Shown here in pieces: positions 1 to 10,820 of a stretch of 64,000 nt of DNA. The DNA comes from Calycina herbarum (Eukaryota; Ascomycota; Leotiomycetes; Helotiales; Pezizellaceae): contig LLEY01000113.1 of assembly GCA_001414485.1 (NCBI GenBank), positions 140,314 through 204,313 on the forward strand, written 5' to 3'. The notes beneath the pieces are model-generated. The model ran no database searches. It was not told the origin of the DNA and was given only the letters and a program-made list of their open reading frames with translations. The translations under genes were made by a program, and so were the position numbers. Each line of letters starts with the position of its first letter. Position 1 is the stretch's first letter.

Positions 1-1281
1 GACTGTTTCGGGGTCGCGATGGATGCGATGCCTCTCGTGCATTAACTGAATTTGTCTTTTGACTTCACGAATAATGTGTTGCTCGAAATAATCGACATTT
101 TATAGAGGCATGATTCGTTTGTGCGGTGGTGTTGTGGTTTTGGTCGAGGTTGCGATTCGTCGAGAAATTATAGGTGAGGAAGACGCGTAAGAAAATGTCT
201 GAAAGGTAAAGGTCAGAAGGACGCGGTAGAATGCTTGCGCTCAGCAGATTAAGGCATCCATTGGTGCTAAGAGCCATAAAGCATTCACGATTCTACAATT
301 CTATTGGGCAAGATCACCCGAAGCAGGCCCAGGATACCCCCACACAGGGTCGAATTGTTCGTGTTGTAAAATAAGACACCTGTATCTCAACAAATTCAAA
401 ATTTTGCCCTCGTGGCTTAGTGGTAAAGGTGCCGAGATCATTGATCAACCAACTAATTTCTCTGCCCTACACACAAGTCGGGACAACATGGTGCCTACGG
501 GACTCCAATCGTTCCTCGTCAAAGAAAGGGTAAAGGTAAGTATAAAAGGTGGGGGGGGGGGGCTCTGTGGGTTCTGGGGTACTTAAAAATATGTTCTATT
601 GAAGTGAGTTTGATTCCCATACTGGTGCACCGGAGAATATATTTTTGCTATTTTTGATTTTTTTTCCTCTTGAGTCGCATTGTCTTGAATTTCTTTATGC
701 TTTCATATGTTATGAGATTGCACCTAGGCATTGTTTTGGCTTTCAAGTCTGGTTGGGAACTCTTCAAGATACGTAGTAGTTGTTGTTCGGTCGCTTAATT
801 AAGTGGAGACATTTCGCCTGACGAGGTAGCTATGTAAAAGGTACTCTTCATTGACGGGTCGTTATCTGACTTTTTTAATTGCTTCCAGTTGTTATTTCAT
901 GTCCCCTTCCCTCTATACTAAGCGCTTCTACGGCATAGTTATTTTATGCTAGTAAATTTCTAAACTTTTCCGTTCCTCTTAAGCAAGCATGAGCATGGAA
1001 GCCTGTTGGTATATAACATCTCTACTTCGCTGCTCAACTTCTTAATAGTTGCTAATGTAGAAACTCGGTATTCCAAGTCAATTCTAGAAAACAGTGTATG
1101 AGATTCGCTGAACTTGTACTTGTAACTAAAAGTGAGGATCGTATTTTGCCCCACCTCTTTTCAGCCACTCACCAGCCACTTCTCAGCCTGATATTTTCCT
1201 CTAGACCTCAGCCTTGCGACTCAATCCTGTCATCAAAATCAATCCCACCCCCAAACACAAAACAAAGCAACATATACAACT
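1..1281. other. Intergenic region, no gene recognised
   Basis: No reading frame here has recognisable protein features. An 11-base G run lies near 551-561. A tRNA-like A-box near 413 has no matching acceptor stem or T-arm, so no tRNA is called. The last 100 bases are pyrimidine-rich and then CAAA-rich, as expected for the promoter and leader of the gene starting at 1282. Confidence 0.5.
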
Positions 1282-2025
1282 ATGGCAGATGATAAATCAC
1301 GTTCCAGATCTCGATCCCCGAATCGACCCTCAATGCGTGACGCACCCACAGGACCTCGCGAGGACCATACACGACGTAATCGTTCCCGATCCCCGCGTCG
1401 CGACCGTCGAGGTGGTGGGGGAGGAGGCTTCCGATGGAAGGAAAAACGAAGAGATGATGACAGAAATAAGGAGGGAAGGGAGAGAAGATTAGAGAGGGGA
1501 TATAGGAATCGATCGCCGAGGAGGGATAGGAGGGATGATAGAGACGGAGGCGACAGAAGAGATGGTGGGAGGGATGGAGGGGACAAAGGCGATAGAAGAG
1601 AAGGCGAAAAAGATCGCGCGCGACGAGAGAAACGAGAGAGGATCGTTGAACCTAACATCTCTAAGAAAGAAGATTCTTTGGACTTAGCCTCGAAGTTCGG
1701 ACCCTCCTCTACCTCCAATTCCAATACCAACTCGACGTCGAAACCGAATCCAGCACCCCCACAACAGCAATCCGCAGCACCGCAGGAAAGAATGATCACA
1801 GTTTTCGTCAACGATCGACTCGGTACTCGGGCGCAAATTCCCTGTTTGGCATCAGATAATATCAAGTTGTTTAAGATGCAAGTTGCGGCGCAGATTGGGA
1901 GACAACCGCATGAGATTCTGTTGAAGAGACAAGGGGAGAGACCTTTTAAGGATATGTTGACGTTGGAGGATTATGGGGTTAGCAATGGGGTGCAACTTGA
2001 TTTGGAGATTGATACTGGGGAGTGA
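1282..2025 (+). CDS. HUB1: Hub1/UBL5-type ubiquitin-like protein with long SR/RD-rich N-terminus
   Basis: This is a single-exon 247-residue protein. Residues 171-247 form a Hub1/UBL5 fold: the segment starts MITVFVNDRLG and continues with FKDMLTLEDYGVSNG, matching the conserved NDRLG and FKD-x-(S/T)L-x-DY signatures. Hub1 binds HIND elements of Snu66/Prp38 non-covalently and modulates the spliceosome. Residues 1-135 are packed with RS, RD and DRR repeats (for example SRSRSRSP), like SR splicing factors, followed by a Ser/Asn/Pro/Gln linker. Yeast and human Hub1 are only about 73 residues long, so the extension more than triples the protein. The C-terminus lacks the usual di-tyrosine and ends LEIDTGE. 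The start codon follows a CA-rich leader. The identity of the UBL is clear; a splicing role for the extension is inferred from its composition. Confidence 0.9.
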   Translation: MADDKSRSRSRSPNRPSMRDAPTGPREDHTRRNRSRSPRRDRRGGGGGGFRWKEKRRDDDRNKEGRERRLERGYRNRSPRRDRRDDRDGGDRRDGGRDGGDKGDRREGEKDRARREKRERIVEPNISKKEDSLDLASKFGPSSTSNSNTNSTSKPNPAPPQQQSAAPQERMITVFVNDRLGTRAQIPCLASDNIKLFKMQVAAQIGRQPHEILLKRQGERPFKDMLTLEDYGVSNGVQLDLEIDTGE

Positions 2026-2982
2026 TGCGGGGATTTACTTTGGGGTAGGGGTGGAAACTTGGTGTACAAAACGAGCGAGCCCATTTGGGGTTTGTTGGAG
2101 ATGGGGGAAGAATGTGTTTGTATACGCAATGGGGATTCGAACTCTTTGGATGAATTGGAATGAAATTTCACCCTCCATTGCTGGGGGAACAGCGCTTACA
2201 GCCAAAGTAATGCCGAGAAGATATTAAACTTGCCTACCATACCTTTCAATCCACAAGAAAAGATTTCCAATGCTCCATTGCTCACTCTAATTTCATCGTC
2301 TTAATCTCTCTTCTGGGACTTGAAGTTCTCTTGTACTTCTCATAATTCAGCGCCTCTAATTCTCAAAAACAAGGTATGCCAATCTCATGAGATCTGAATG
2401 TCTCACACGTTACTCCCTTAGATTAGATATTATTTAGGCATAATTCACATGAACGATGGATGTGATATTGTGATGTATGGGTGTTTGGGTGGATGGATAC
2501 CATGCGTGGCACGAGTTGGGATTATAATTCCTTCTTTTTAGGATACCCAGTACAGAACCTCAGTACCCTATTTCTTAACAGCTTTCCTGGTCGTTGTTTC
2601 TGCTAAGGATATAAAATTTTTAATTCCTTTCCTTAGCGTTATTACTCTGTAACAAACGATTTTGCGATCACTAGGGAGAGACGATACCTCAAATGGTAGT
2701 TGAATGCGTTTTATTATCACATTGCTTCGCTATGATGATGGTATGTATGACTCTACCAAACCAACCCCGCTATCAAACCCAAAACCCAAAACCCAAAACG
2801 CCCTTGATCCAATGCAGCCATGCGACACCAATACCCCAGCCATCAAAATATAGCACTCCACTCTTTATATCTTCCCTCTCATAGCCAATCCCCAACAAAA
2901 GAAATCCAGACCGTCGGGTATACAAAGCATCCAATCTCAATCCAACCCCTTACTCACACCCTTTCTCATAAACACGGGCCCC
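2026..2982. other. Intergenic region between convergent genes
   Basis: This is the 3' flank shared by the Hub1 gene and the AT-hook gene. It holds a short run of AAAACCC units near 2780-2800 and no convincing coding sequence. Confidence 0.5.
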
Positions 2983-5900
2983 TCAAACCTCCCTACTCCC
3001 ACCACCCCCCATACTAGCTTGAACAATCCTCCGCGCCCGCCTATCCTCCTCCGCAACAACAAGACTAAAAACCCTAGTCGCAACACCCTTCTCCTCCCAC
3101 CCCGGAACTTTATTCCTAAACTCATCCACAGCCTCCAAATGCCACTGCTGCAACACCATACTCCTACCCCCCGAACTAACAGTCCTACCCACAAGTCGAC
3201 TAACAACCCTAGTATCATGTCGTCTCCTCACACTCCCATATACATCCTCCCTCCCGTAATTTCGATTCTCAGGTTTCCAGCTCCAAACGATTTGTTCGAG
3301 GAGTAACCAGTGATCGCGTGTCCAAGTTGTGGCTGATAGAGGACGGTAGAGGGGGGATGAGGGATTGGGGGAGGAGGATACCCATGCTACTGCCTTTGAG
3401 GGGGAGTCTTGGATGCCTGGTCTTGGGGCAGGGGCTTTGAGGGGGGAGCGAAGGATGGATTTTGTGGGGGAGAGATGGAGGGGGCCTGGACGAAGAGGGT
3501 TGGCGGCTAGACCAACGTTTTCGGCCCATTTGAGGGTGCTGTCATCTGCTTTTTGGTTTTCCTTTTCGGAGGTTGAGGTTTTGGATGAGTTGCCGTCGTT
3601 CATGTAGTCGGGGGAAGAGGGAAGATCGGAGGCGGGGGTGCCTGAAAGGGGAAGATTCGATCGACTTTGAGGGAAGGAGTTAAGTGATTGTGCGTTTGAG
3701 GGTGCAGTTCCAAATTTGATGGTAGACTTGCTGATGTCGAAAAGTTTGGATGGTAAGTTCTCCGCCCCCCTACTCCTAGGTCGTGGGGTAAATCCTGTCT
3801 TCTGTGGGATGGGAGTGAAGGATATCTTGCCCTCAGCGGGACTGCTGCTCGCTTCTGGTGTTTCTGGTCTAGCGCGTTGGTTTGATTGAGAGTCGAAAGA
3901 TGTTTCTCTATCAGGCTGCCTATTAAGTTGGGAAGAAATACCACCAGAGTTTGATGGAAGCACAGGAAGTTTCTTTGGAGGAGATGCTGCAAATAAAGCA
4001 GATAGATCCAGGCCACCCTTCTCACGAACACGAGGCTTGAAGTTCGTTTTCTGTGGTATTTGAAAGTCTGATAGCTCCACATCCAATTCAATCTCGTTGT
4101 TGAATTGACTTGTTATAGTGCGTCTTGCCGTCAGAGGCTTTGCGATAGAATCACCGATGATGTTTCCTGCAATGTGTGGTCGCTTTTCAACAACAGGAGA
4201 TGAGATATGCGACAGCTCGTCGCTGTAAACTAATCGTTTGCTGTTCTTCCTCCATGGACTTGGCAATTTACTTCTTCTAGGCTTTTCTGTGACATTATTG
4301 GATTCATCAGGAACACCTTGTTTTCTCCATGACATTGGTGAAGATGTTCCCATCGTTTCTAGCAACAATCCGAAATCCTCGTCGTCGCTCTCATGTGACT
4401 TGAAATCATCATCAGAATTGATGACAACGACTTGGTCATCTTTGGCAGAATCAATCTGCTTGCTGACTGCCGCCCTCTCTGCCGCCCATGTTCTCTCTCG
4501 CGGCGGTGTTGAGAGTTGTCTGGTGGAGGAATTCCTAGTGGGTTCTGGTGTAACACTTCTCCGGTTTCCAGGGGCATTGTCGACATTTGACCCCTGATTA
4601 CTGATAATCTCGATTTCCTGCTCAGCTTGCCAACTCATCTCATTTTCGCTTCGGACAGTGCCAATTCTTGATCGGATGCTTGAAAACCGGTCGGGCACGA
4701 CTGGTTGGTGAGGTAGTTCGAGAGTGTATTGTTCCTTTTGCTCTACTGACGGCGATCGATGATTGCGAGTAGCGCTGCTGAATGGATCATCCTGACCGGC
4801 AGACCGAGCCCATTGAGGTTTCATATTTGAAGATGCTGCAAAATTATCAGTCAGACAGAGTTTAGGAAAAGCCTTCTCGCGACGTTCTTCCAACGGTGAA
4901 AGTTGACAATCTCTTGCAACACTTGAAGGGTTTCTATTGGCAGATGGGCTCTTAAAGGGGCTCCCTAAACTCTGTGACCGAGATCTTGACGACGAGGAAG
5001 GTACAAGAGCATCTTGGAGTACACGGCCTGCTTTGGCAATGGGAGACAGAGTTGGCCTTCTGCTTTCTGACAAACCATCCAGGCATCCGACTTGCTCATT
5101 GGGCTGTGGAACAAGCGGGGGCAAGTGTGGAGATGAAAACATAATCGAAGGAGTCTCGGCCGCATCTGGATATAGTTGACGATGTTGACGGAGATGCGCC
5201 GTATAGGTGTATCTGCGTGAAGGAGGCGATGAAGGCATCTGGGAAAATATAGTAGACGCTTCATTTACACTCGGCTCACCGTCAACACGCCCAATGGGCT
5301 GAGTTTTACCTCCCGTAGAAGCCTTCGTCATGGGTGACTCGCAAGGAGGGGACGGGGTTTCCTCAGGGGTGAGAAGACGAGGACTCGTAGATTTTATAGC
5401 GAGAGATGATAACAGACCTGATTTTGAGCCAGGGACATTTAGTTGTGTCGAGGCTTTTACTGATGAACTGTCCATTTTGGAAGTCGCCAGTCTCTTGGCA
5501 GCTGGCGTAGCTGCTTCCAAAACTGCTGAAGGAATCGCCGAAAAGGAATCGTCGTACGCCTCATCGTTTTTGATCGTCGCTACCAAGAAGGTCGATTTTG
5601 GGAGGGCCTTAACTGGAGATGCAGCCTCAAAGATCTCTGGTGCTATAGTTGAAAATGAATCGTCGACTTCGGGGTTTGATAGTAAATTTGAAAGAGCTTT
5701 AGGCTGGGGATGTTGGGTGACGGATACATCAAAATCTTGCAAGGCATCCTTAGGACTTGATGCTTCCGCTTGAGGACCCTCAGATGGGGCCGGCCTAGCT
5801 TCCTCTACTTCTCGTTCCTGACTGGCTACATCTACGTCTTCGTCGGCTGCAGATTGCTGTATTGATAAAAGGCTTTTATCTCGGGGAGGGTTTGATGTAT

Positions 5901-7164
5901 CGTGGTCTTGAATTCGATTCCAAGGAGTGCTATGGTTCAGTGAGTCCATAGATATCATGCTAAAGCCTTCGCTTTCCATTATTGTATCAAATTCTCTCGT
6001 TTGATCGACACCATTTCCATCTTCGTGGTCATCCTCGTCCACTGCATCTTCCGGTCCACCTTCCCCATCGTATTGGCCATTTTCATTAGAGGACACCGAG
6101 CCTAACCTAGTTGATGGAGAACCGAGGCCGTCAGCGAATGGCTCTTCTAAATGCTGCGATCTTAAAGGCTCCAGGGAGAGCGAGGGTTGATTGGCAAAAT
6201 CTGCGTCCATTTGTTCTGTCGCATCAAGAGTTTTAGGACTTGACCATCCAGGCTTTCGAGGAGTTTCGTTGCCAGGACTGAATCTTGCAATTAAAACATC
6301 TTCTTGACCCTTTCGATTGGGGTTTGGTCTTCGGCTGTAATCGTTCGACTGGATTGGGGAGGATGCGGGGTTGTGTTCGACAAAGTTATCCTCCATATCA
6401 TGTTCAGAACCAGCATTGTTGTTATCCTGGTTCAAATGCGCAATGTCCTCTTCGTTCATCGCCTTCCTTCTCCCTCGACCTTTCTTATTCGTGGAATTCG
6501 ATACCATTTCGTGTGCGTCGTTGGCCTCGGCTGGCGAGGAAGACTTTTGTTGTGATCCTTTCCTTGCTCGCGACTGTGTTGTTCGTTTCCGTCCGGGTAC
6601 GTCTATACTTCTGCCAACTGAAAAGGTCTTATCTTGGTCATCCTCCCATCCTGGTTCTCCAAACGACTTTCTCCTGGGAGTTGCTCTCCGAGTCGGTGTG
6701 CCAGCGCGCGTGCGCTTCTTTGGCGGAATTGGAGTCCCAGTTGACTTCCTTGGCCTTCCTTTCTTCTTGGGCGTCATGGCTGGTTGCCCTTCGTTCTCAG
6801 TATCTGATAAGCCCTTGACAGGAACGGTGGTGGTAAAAGTTCTTTCCTTCCTCCGGTCTCGAGGCGCGTGAGAATTCAAGGGCGATTCCTCCTCGCCACC
6901 GATGTAATTTGTGTAGAACCCCTCGGCGTCTGATTCCCCAGCTTCCACGGTGACTCTGATCTTCTGGGGAGAAAGCGTGTCTCCTACATCCAATTCGAAG
7001 GTTTGTTTTTTGGGCGAGCTTCCACTCATTGGGATGGACATTCGTGGTTTTGCGGATCGTCGCGTCTGCGACTTGGGTCTCGAGGAGCCATAGCCATGGA
7101 ATGTAGGCGTGTCGTTCAGGGGATCCGGCGAAGAGGACATCTCGTCGCGTCGCGTATTCGGCAT
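2983..7164 (-). CDS. Large AT-hook nuclear protein, conserved in filamentous fungi
   Basis: This is an uninterrupted frame of 1393 residues from the ATG at 7162-7164. The frame stays open 222 bases further upstream, but that part reads like a leader. Near residues 133-141 is a canonical AT-hook core (KKKGRPRK) followed by a basic tract. A second GRGRRK hook-like motif lies further on, so DNA minor-groove binding is likely. Most of the chain is low-complexity Ser/Pro/Glu-rich with many S/T-P sites, including recurrent D-D-S-F-S-x-I-P blocks. The last 110 residues form a compact, Trp-rich segment starting TWTRDHWLLLEQIV that looks like the only folded domain. The overall pattern resembles the conserved fungal proteins annotated 'AT DNA binding protein'; the molecular role is unknown. 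It is convergent with the Hub1 gene and divergent from the oxygenase at 7886. Confidence 0.8.
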   Translation of the reverse strand: MPNTRRDEMSSSPDPLNDTPTFHGYGSSRPKSQTRRSAKPRMSIPMSGSSPKKQTFELDVGDTLSPQKIRVTVEAGESDAEGFYTNYIGGEEESPLNSHAPRDRRKERTFTTTVPVKGLSDTENEGQPAMTPKKKGRPRKSTGTPIPPKKRTRAGTPTRRATPRRKSFGEPGWEDDQDKTFSVGRSIDVPGRKRTTQSRARKGSQQKSSSPAEANDAHEMVSNSTNKKGRGRRKAMNEEDIAHLNQDNNNAGSEHDMEDNFVEHNPASSPIQSNDYSRRPNPNRKGQEDVLIARFSPGNETPRKPGWSSPKTLDATEQMDADFANQPSLSLEPLRSQHLEEPFADGLGSPSTRLGSVSSNENGQYDGEGGPEDAVDEDDHEDGNGVDQTREFDTIMESEGFSMISMDSLNHSTPWNRIQDHDTSNPPRDKSLLSIQQSAADEDVDVASQEREVEEARPAPSEGPQAEASSPKDALQDFDVSVTQHPQPKALSNLLSNPEVDDSFSTIAPEIFEAASPVKALPKSTFLVATIKNDEAYDDSFSAIPSAVLEAATPAAKRLATSKMDSSSVKASTQLNVPGSKSGLLSSLAIKSTSPRLLTPEETPSPPCESPMTKASTGGKTQPIGRVDGEPSVNEASTIFSQMPSSPPSRRYTYTAHLRQHRQLYPDAAETPSIMFSSPHLPPLVPQPNEQVGCLDGLSESRRPTLSPIAKAGRVLQDALVPSSSSRSRSQSLGSPFKSPSANRNPSSVARDCQLSPLEERREKAFPKLCLTDNFAASSNMKPQWARSAGQDDPFSSATRNHRSPSVEQKEQYTLELPHQPVVPDRFSSIRSRIGTVRSENEMSWQAEQEIEIISNQGSNVDNAPGNRRSVTPEPTRNSSTRQLSTPPRERTWAAERAAVSKQIDSAKDDQVVVINSDDDFKSHESDDEDFGLLLETMGTSSPMSWRKQGVPDESNNVTEKPRRSKLPSPWRKNSKRLVYSDELSHISSPVVEKRPHIAGNIIGDSIAKPLTARRTITSQFNNEIELDVELSDFQIPQKTNFKPRVREKGGLDLSALFAASPPKKLPVLPSNSGGISSQLNRQPDRETSFDSQSNQRARPETPEASSSPAEGKISFTPIPQKTGFTPRPRSRGAENLPSKLFDISKSTIKFGTAPSNAQSLNSFPQSRSNLPLSGTPASDLPSSPDYMNDGNSSKTSTSEKENQKADDSTLKWAENVGLAANPLRPGPLHLSPTKSILRSPLKAPAPRPGIQDSPSKAVAWVSSSPNPSSPLYRPLSATTWTRDHWLLLEQIVWSWKPENRNYGREDVYGSVRRRHDTRVVSRLVGRTVSSGGRSMVLQQWHLEAVDEFRNKVPGWEEKGVATRVFSLVVAEEDRRARRIVQASMGGGGSREV

Positions 7165-7885
7165 GGCGATGGCTTCAAAAGTTTTGGAGGGGAATTGGGG
7201 CCAGCATATGAGCACGTCCGTATAATGTTTACGAGCTATTGTAATGTTGACAATATGCCAGATTGGGTGTAAGCGGCGCTCCACGTCTTTTAGTTCGGAC
7301 CAGTGACCGGGCCGATTATGGGATAACCTTAAATCAGCCGTGTCAGCCACCCGACAGCTTTCCGAGTGCGGGGAAAATAGTTGCATTTATTTGCCACTTG
7401 AAATCCCGTACTCGAGTACAACGACCTCCGAACGGCATGCGTTCATCATTTCTTGTAAGATGATTTAAGGCGTGCTTGACACTTGACACAGCGTGGTGCT
7501 TGACAATTCACTCACCTCTGCAATACTAATCGTTTCCGACTCAAGCCTCCTGAATGGACGCCCTTCGCCAGTCCAAGAGTCCAAGAGAGCGAAGGTGAAA
7601 CTTTACTTCGGCTGATCGGCCATTATCGATTTGTATTTCTAAGGCCATAAATGACGTGCGAGGTGCTTACAATATCACCAACACCATCGTCGGCTTGAAT
7701 CGTAAAAGGTCGGCTTTAGTCTCCTATATATTACTATCCATCTTCTCTCTTTGTCTCAAACTAATTCCACTTCCATCACAACAAATCCAGCACACCAAGC
7801 AGCTATCAACTCACTCCACTACTTTACCTCGGCCTGTCAGACAACCGTTCTCCGCAGTAAGGCCAACCTCCAAATCCTCTATACA

Positions 7886-8815
7886 ATGGCAACCGCAGCA
7901 ACTTTCTCCGCCACTCCGGCTCATCTCCTCTCCCAACCAAAACTATCGGAAGTAGAGACAACAACACAAGCCAATGGCAGCTCTTACATTCCCCGCGGTG
8001 ACACAATTGTCACATTAAACTATTTCCAGCCTCCCGAGGATGGAGCTGTCCCATTCAACTATGTCGAAGCCCCTCCTGAGGGTCAACCCCAGCGAAACTA
8101 CGGGGATGTCGATATCAAGGTTCCAATCAAGGACATTCGCGGCCACGAAGACGAGTACACCCTAGACAAAGACGCTTTCAAAGTCGTTTCCAACGTCCCC
8201 GAGTCCACAGAGAAAGAGTTTGTGGATGATAAGTCCATTGAGAGAAACTACTATCCCGAGGTGGAGAAATTGATTCTGGACAACATTCCTGGCAGTAACA
8301 GAGTTATTTTCTTCGATCACACCATTCGTCGTTCGACCCCCGGTGCCAACCGTGCTCCGGTCACTCGAGTCCATATTGATCAAACTAAAACCTCCGCTCC
8401 CCAGCGAGTTATCCGACACGCACCTGAAGATGCGGAAAAGCTCCTTCAAGGAAGACACCGAATCATTAATATCTGGCGTCCACTAAACGGCCCTGTGCAA
8501 GCAAGTCCTCTTGGGTTTGCGTCCTCCTCGACTTTGAAAGACGAAGATCTCATTCCCATCGAGCACCGATACCCCGATCGAACTGGTGAAATCGCTGGTA
8601 TCAGATATAACGAGGGTCAGAAATGGCATTACCTTTCTGGGATGAAGAATGACGAGAGATTATTCTTGGAGTGCTTTGACAGTGAGGCTTTGAAGGCTGG
8701 TTCCGAAGTCCAAGGTGGTAGAGTTCCGCATACGGCATTTACCGATCCTCGCACGCCTGAAGGTGCTGTTGGCAGAGATAGCATTGAAGTGAGGACTTTG
8801 GTCTTTGGCCCATGA
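7886..8815 (+). CDS. CmcJ/NvfI (GA4 desaturase-like) family oxygenase
   Basis: This single-exon 309-residue protein belongs to the CmcJ/NvfI or 'GA4 desaturase family' of fungal non-haem iron, 2-oxoglutarate-type enzymes, which hydroxylate or desaturate small molecules. Visible landmarks are the IFFDHTIRR block, an HxD pair in RVHIDQT, the substrate-proximal INIWRPLNGPV segment, the WHYLSGMKNDE block and a distal histidine in VPHTAFTDPR. HxD plus the distal His would form the iron triad. I chose the ATG at 7886 because family members start a short distance before the first conserved block; the frame is open to 7751, and the upstream part is repetitive leader-like sequence. No biosynthetic partner gene lies beside it, so the substrate cannot be inferred. 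The family call is firm; the chemistry is uncertain. Confidence 0.85.
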   Translation: MATAATFSATPAHLLSQPKLSEVETTTQANGSSYIPRGDTIVTLNYFQPPEDGAVPFNYVEAPPEGQPQRNYGDVDIKVPIKDIRGHEDEYTLDKDAFKVVSNVPESTEKEFVDDKSIERNYYPEVEKLILDNIPGSNRVIFFDHTIRRSTPGANRAPVTRVHIDQTKTSAPQRVIRHAPEDAEKLLQGRHRIINIWRPLNGPVQASPLGFASSSTLKDEDLIPIEHRYPDRTGEIAGIRYNEGQKWHYLSGMKNDERLFLECFDSEALKAGSEVQGGRVPHTAFTDPRTPEGAVGRDSIEVRTLVFGP

Positions 8816-9659
8816 GCTAGTTGGCTTGGATGTTAAGATATTGTATTATGATTTAGAGGGCTGGTGGGCTTAGCATACGAATTTGATATTTTTTCTCCTA
8901 TTATTTTACTGCAGCCGTTTTTCTTTTCCGTTGTGTGATATAATGTTAGGTCAGTACCTTGATGCAACTCCATAGCTTGAAGAGCGGCCATAGGTACGGT
9001 AGTTGGTTGGCGGCAAGTCTGGACGTGCTAGTATGAGTCCCTGTCATCATTCTTCATACATCTGAGGGGGAAAATTCTAACTGCTTAGAATAACTAGGTA
9101 AAAAGGACAAGACTTACCAGAACACTTCAAACAAGGAATATCACTTATTGCTTCCTATCAATTGATACTCTGCTGATTGACTTAATTGTCCCAGGCTTTC
9201 TAGAATAATATATTTATTATCTCTTATTAAGGTCTACGGCGAACGTTGACAAGGACTCTTACAATCTTATTGAAGAGATATCGATGGTGAATGTTGCCAC
9301 AAGTCACACGACCTCTTGCCCGGAAGACACTGAGGTATAAGACTTAGAGTGTATATAGGTGAGTAAGGAAAGGCAAAACTCGCACTGCAGTGCGAGTTTC
9401 GAACTCCAGTTCCCGGCACATCATGAATACCAATCACTAACCCATCTTAAGCTCCATTTTCTATTCGGTATTCGGTGAATCATCTGCTATCTTAACCCCG
9501 CTTTCCCTTTATTCTATCTATGACTTAGCACTAACGCATTTCAAACGTCCCAAAGAACGCGAACTCAACAATACCCAGTTTGAAAGCTTACCAAACAGTT
9601 TGAAGTCGAGCTAGAACCAACTCCAGGTTTCTCAAAACAAGACACTCCCAAAATTCAAG
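8816..9659. other. Intergenic region
   Basis: No gene is seen. Apart from a perfect palindrome at 9376-9399, the stretch is ordinary AT-rich sequence leading into the CT- and CA-rich leader of the next gene. Confidence 0.5.
9376..9399. repeat. Perfect 24-bp palindrome
   Basis: The two 12-base halves (left half AAACTCGCACTG) are exact reverse complements, with a PstI-like CTGCAG centre. It lies about 260 bp upstream of the gene at 9660. It could be a dimeric regulator site or a hairpin; the sequence does not say which. Confidence 0.6.
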
Positions 9660-10820
9660 ATGGAAGATCCCCTCGCTCCCCCAGATACTCCACCCCCTCC
9701 GATCCCATCCCGTTCTCCAGACCGAAAATCGGCGCCAGAACGACTTGAAACTCCCAAAAGCGTCGTGCCTTCAACCCAAAAATCAACTCAACAGATCCAA
9801 ACCCCAAATCAAGAGTTCCAAGAACCATATCAAGAGCTCAAGACCCACGACCCAGAACCATTCACCCTCGAAGAACAACTAGCAGCCTACATCCATCACC
9901 TCCAGCACCAACATAACCAAGAAATCGCATTCCTCCAACAAGACCTGCACCTCGAAAAATCCAAACGCGTTCACATAAATCAAGAACACATCCAAGAACG
10001 CTTAGCCTTGGAATCCAAAATCCAAGATCTCACCCTCCAACTCTCAACTACACAAGCGCAGATACCAGGAACATTCGAGAATAAATGTTCAAACCTCGAG
10101 AAATTGCGAGAAGAATTTCTTGAAATTAGGACGGAGGAACTCGCGATTTTGGTTTGTGAAACTTATTCGACGATTGATTTGCTTAATTTACTTGATGGGG
10201 AGGGGAAGGGGAGTAGTTCCGAACCGGGGACGAAGCGGCAATATGGGAATGATTATCGAATATGGAGTGGAGTATTTTTGAAATACATCGAAATCTTACA
10301 CACCATGTACTCACAAACCCACCCCTCTCTCCTATCCGCAGTCCTCAAATTCCATCGCGAGATCTTGAGGTTATCAGAGAGTTACTCGTGGAAAGATCAA
10401 GTTCTCCCGTTGGCACTTTTCCATCATGGGATGGTGAAGAAGGAGGGTGTTACAAAGGCTGAGAACTGGGGGATTCCTGAGAAGACTAGGAGGAGGTTTT
10501 GTCCGGACAAGAAGACGGATGGGGATGGGGAGAGCGTGAAGGAGAAAGGGAGGTTAACAGCCTTGTCGGATAAGTTTAAGGATAATGAGATGCTGAGGGG
10601 GTATACGAGTTTGAAAGAACGGTATGTTGGACCTAAGCTGGGGAGTGTATTGGGGGAGAGTAAGGGGAAGGTTGGAAATGAGAGTAAAGTTACTATTGCA
10701 GAGAGTGTTAGGGGAGATGAGAAAGAAAGTAAAGTCACTCGTGCGAGGGGTAGTAGAGAACACGTTAGAGGTGATAGGAGGCGAGCTGATGCTTTGAGGT
10801 ATGGGTATACTCTTACATAG
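9660..10820 (+). CDS. Hypothetical coiled-coil protein
   Basis: This is a single-exon 386-residue protein that I do not recognise. Residues 1-65 are Pro/Ser/Thr/Gln-rich and disordered. Residues about 70-165 are Glu/Gln/Leu/His-rich with heptad spacing and predict a coiled coil. A mixed helical middle contains SGVFLKYIEILHTMYSQ. The last 110 residues are very Lys/Arg/Glu-rich with repeated ESKVT units, compatible with a nuclear or nucleic-acid-associated tail. Codon usage shifts from C-ending in the first half to G/T-rich in the second. The ATG at 9660 is the first in the frame after an in-frame stop. Function is unknown. Confidence 0.65.
   Translation: MEDPLAPPDTPPPPIPSRSPDRKSAPERLETPKSVVPSTQKSTQQIQTPNQEFQEPYQELKTHDPEPFTLEEQLAAYIHHLQHQHNQEIAFLQQDLHLEKSKRVHINQEHIQERLALESKIQDLTLQLSTTQAQIPGTFENKCSNLEKLREEFLEIRTEELAILVCETYSTIDLLNLLDGEGKGSSSEPGTKRQYGNDYRIWSGVFLKYIEILHTMYSQTHPSLLSAVLKFHREILRLSESYSWKDQVLPLALFHHGMVKKEGVTKAENWGIPEKTRRRFCPDKKTDGDGESVKEKGRLTALSDKFKDNEMLRGYTSLKERYVGPKLGSVLGESKGKVGNESKVTIAESVRGDEKESKVTRARGSREHVRGDRRRADALRYGYTLT

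Noticed and set aside
406..620. tRNA-like A-box at 413 and B-box-like GTTTGATTCC near 607
   Set aside because: The boxes are nearly 200 bases apart, the putative acceptor GCCCTCG has no partner, and the T-arm does not pair. Not a tRNA.
1239..1865. 208-residue minus-strand frame antisense to the Hub1 gene
   Set aside because: It is a mirror of the repetitive SR coding strand and lacks independent features.
2775..2800. Telomere-like AAAACCC run
   Set aside because: Only three or four units, not the fungal TTAGGG type, and surrounded by ordinary genes.
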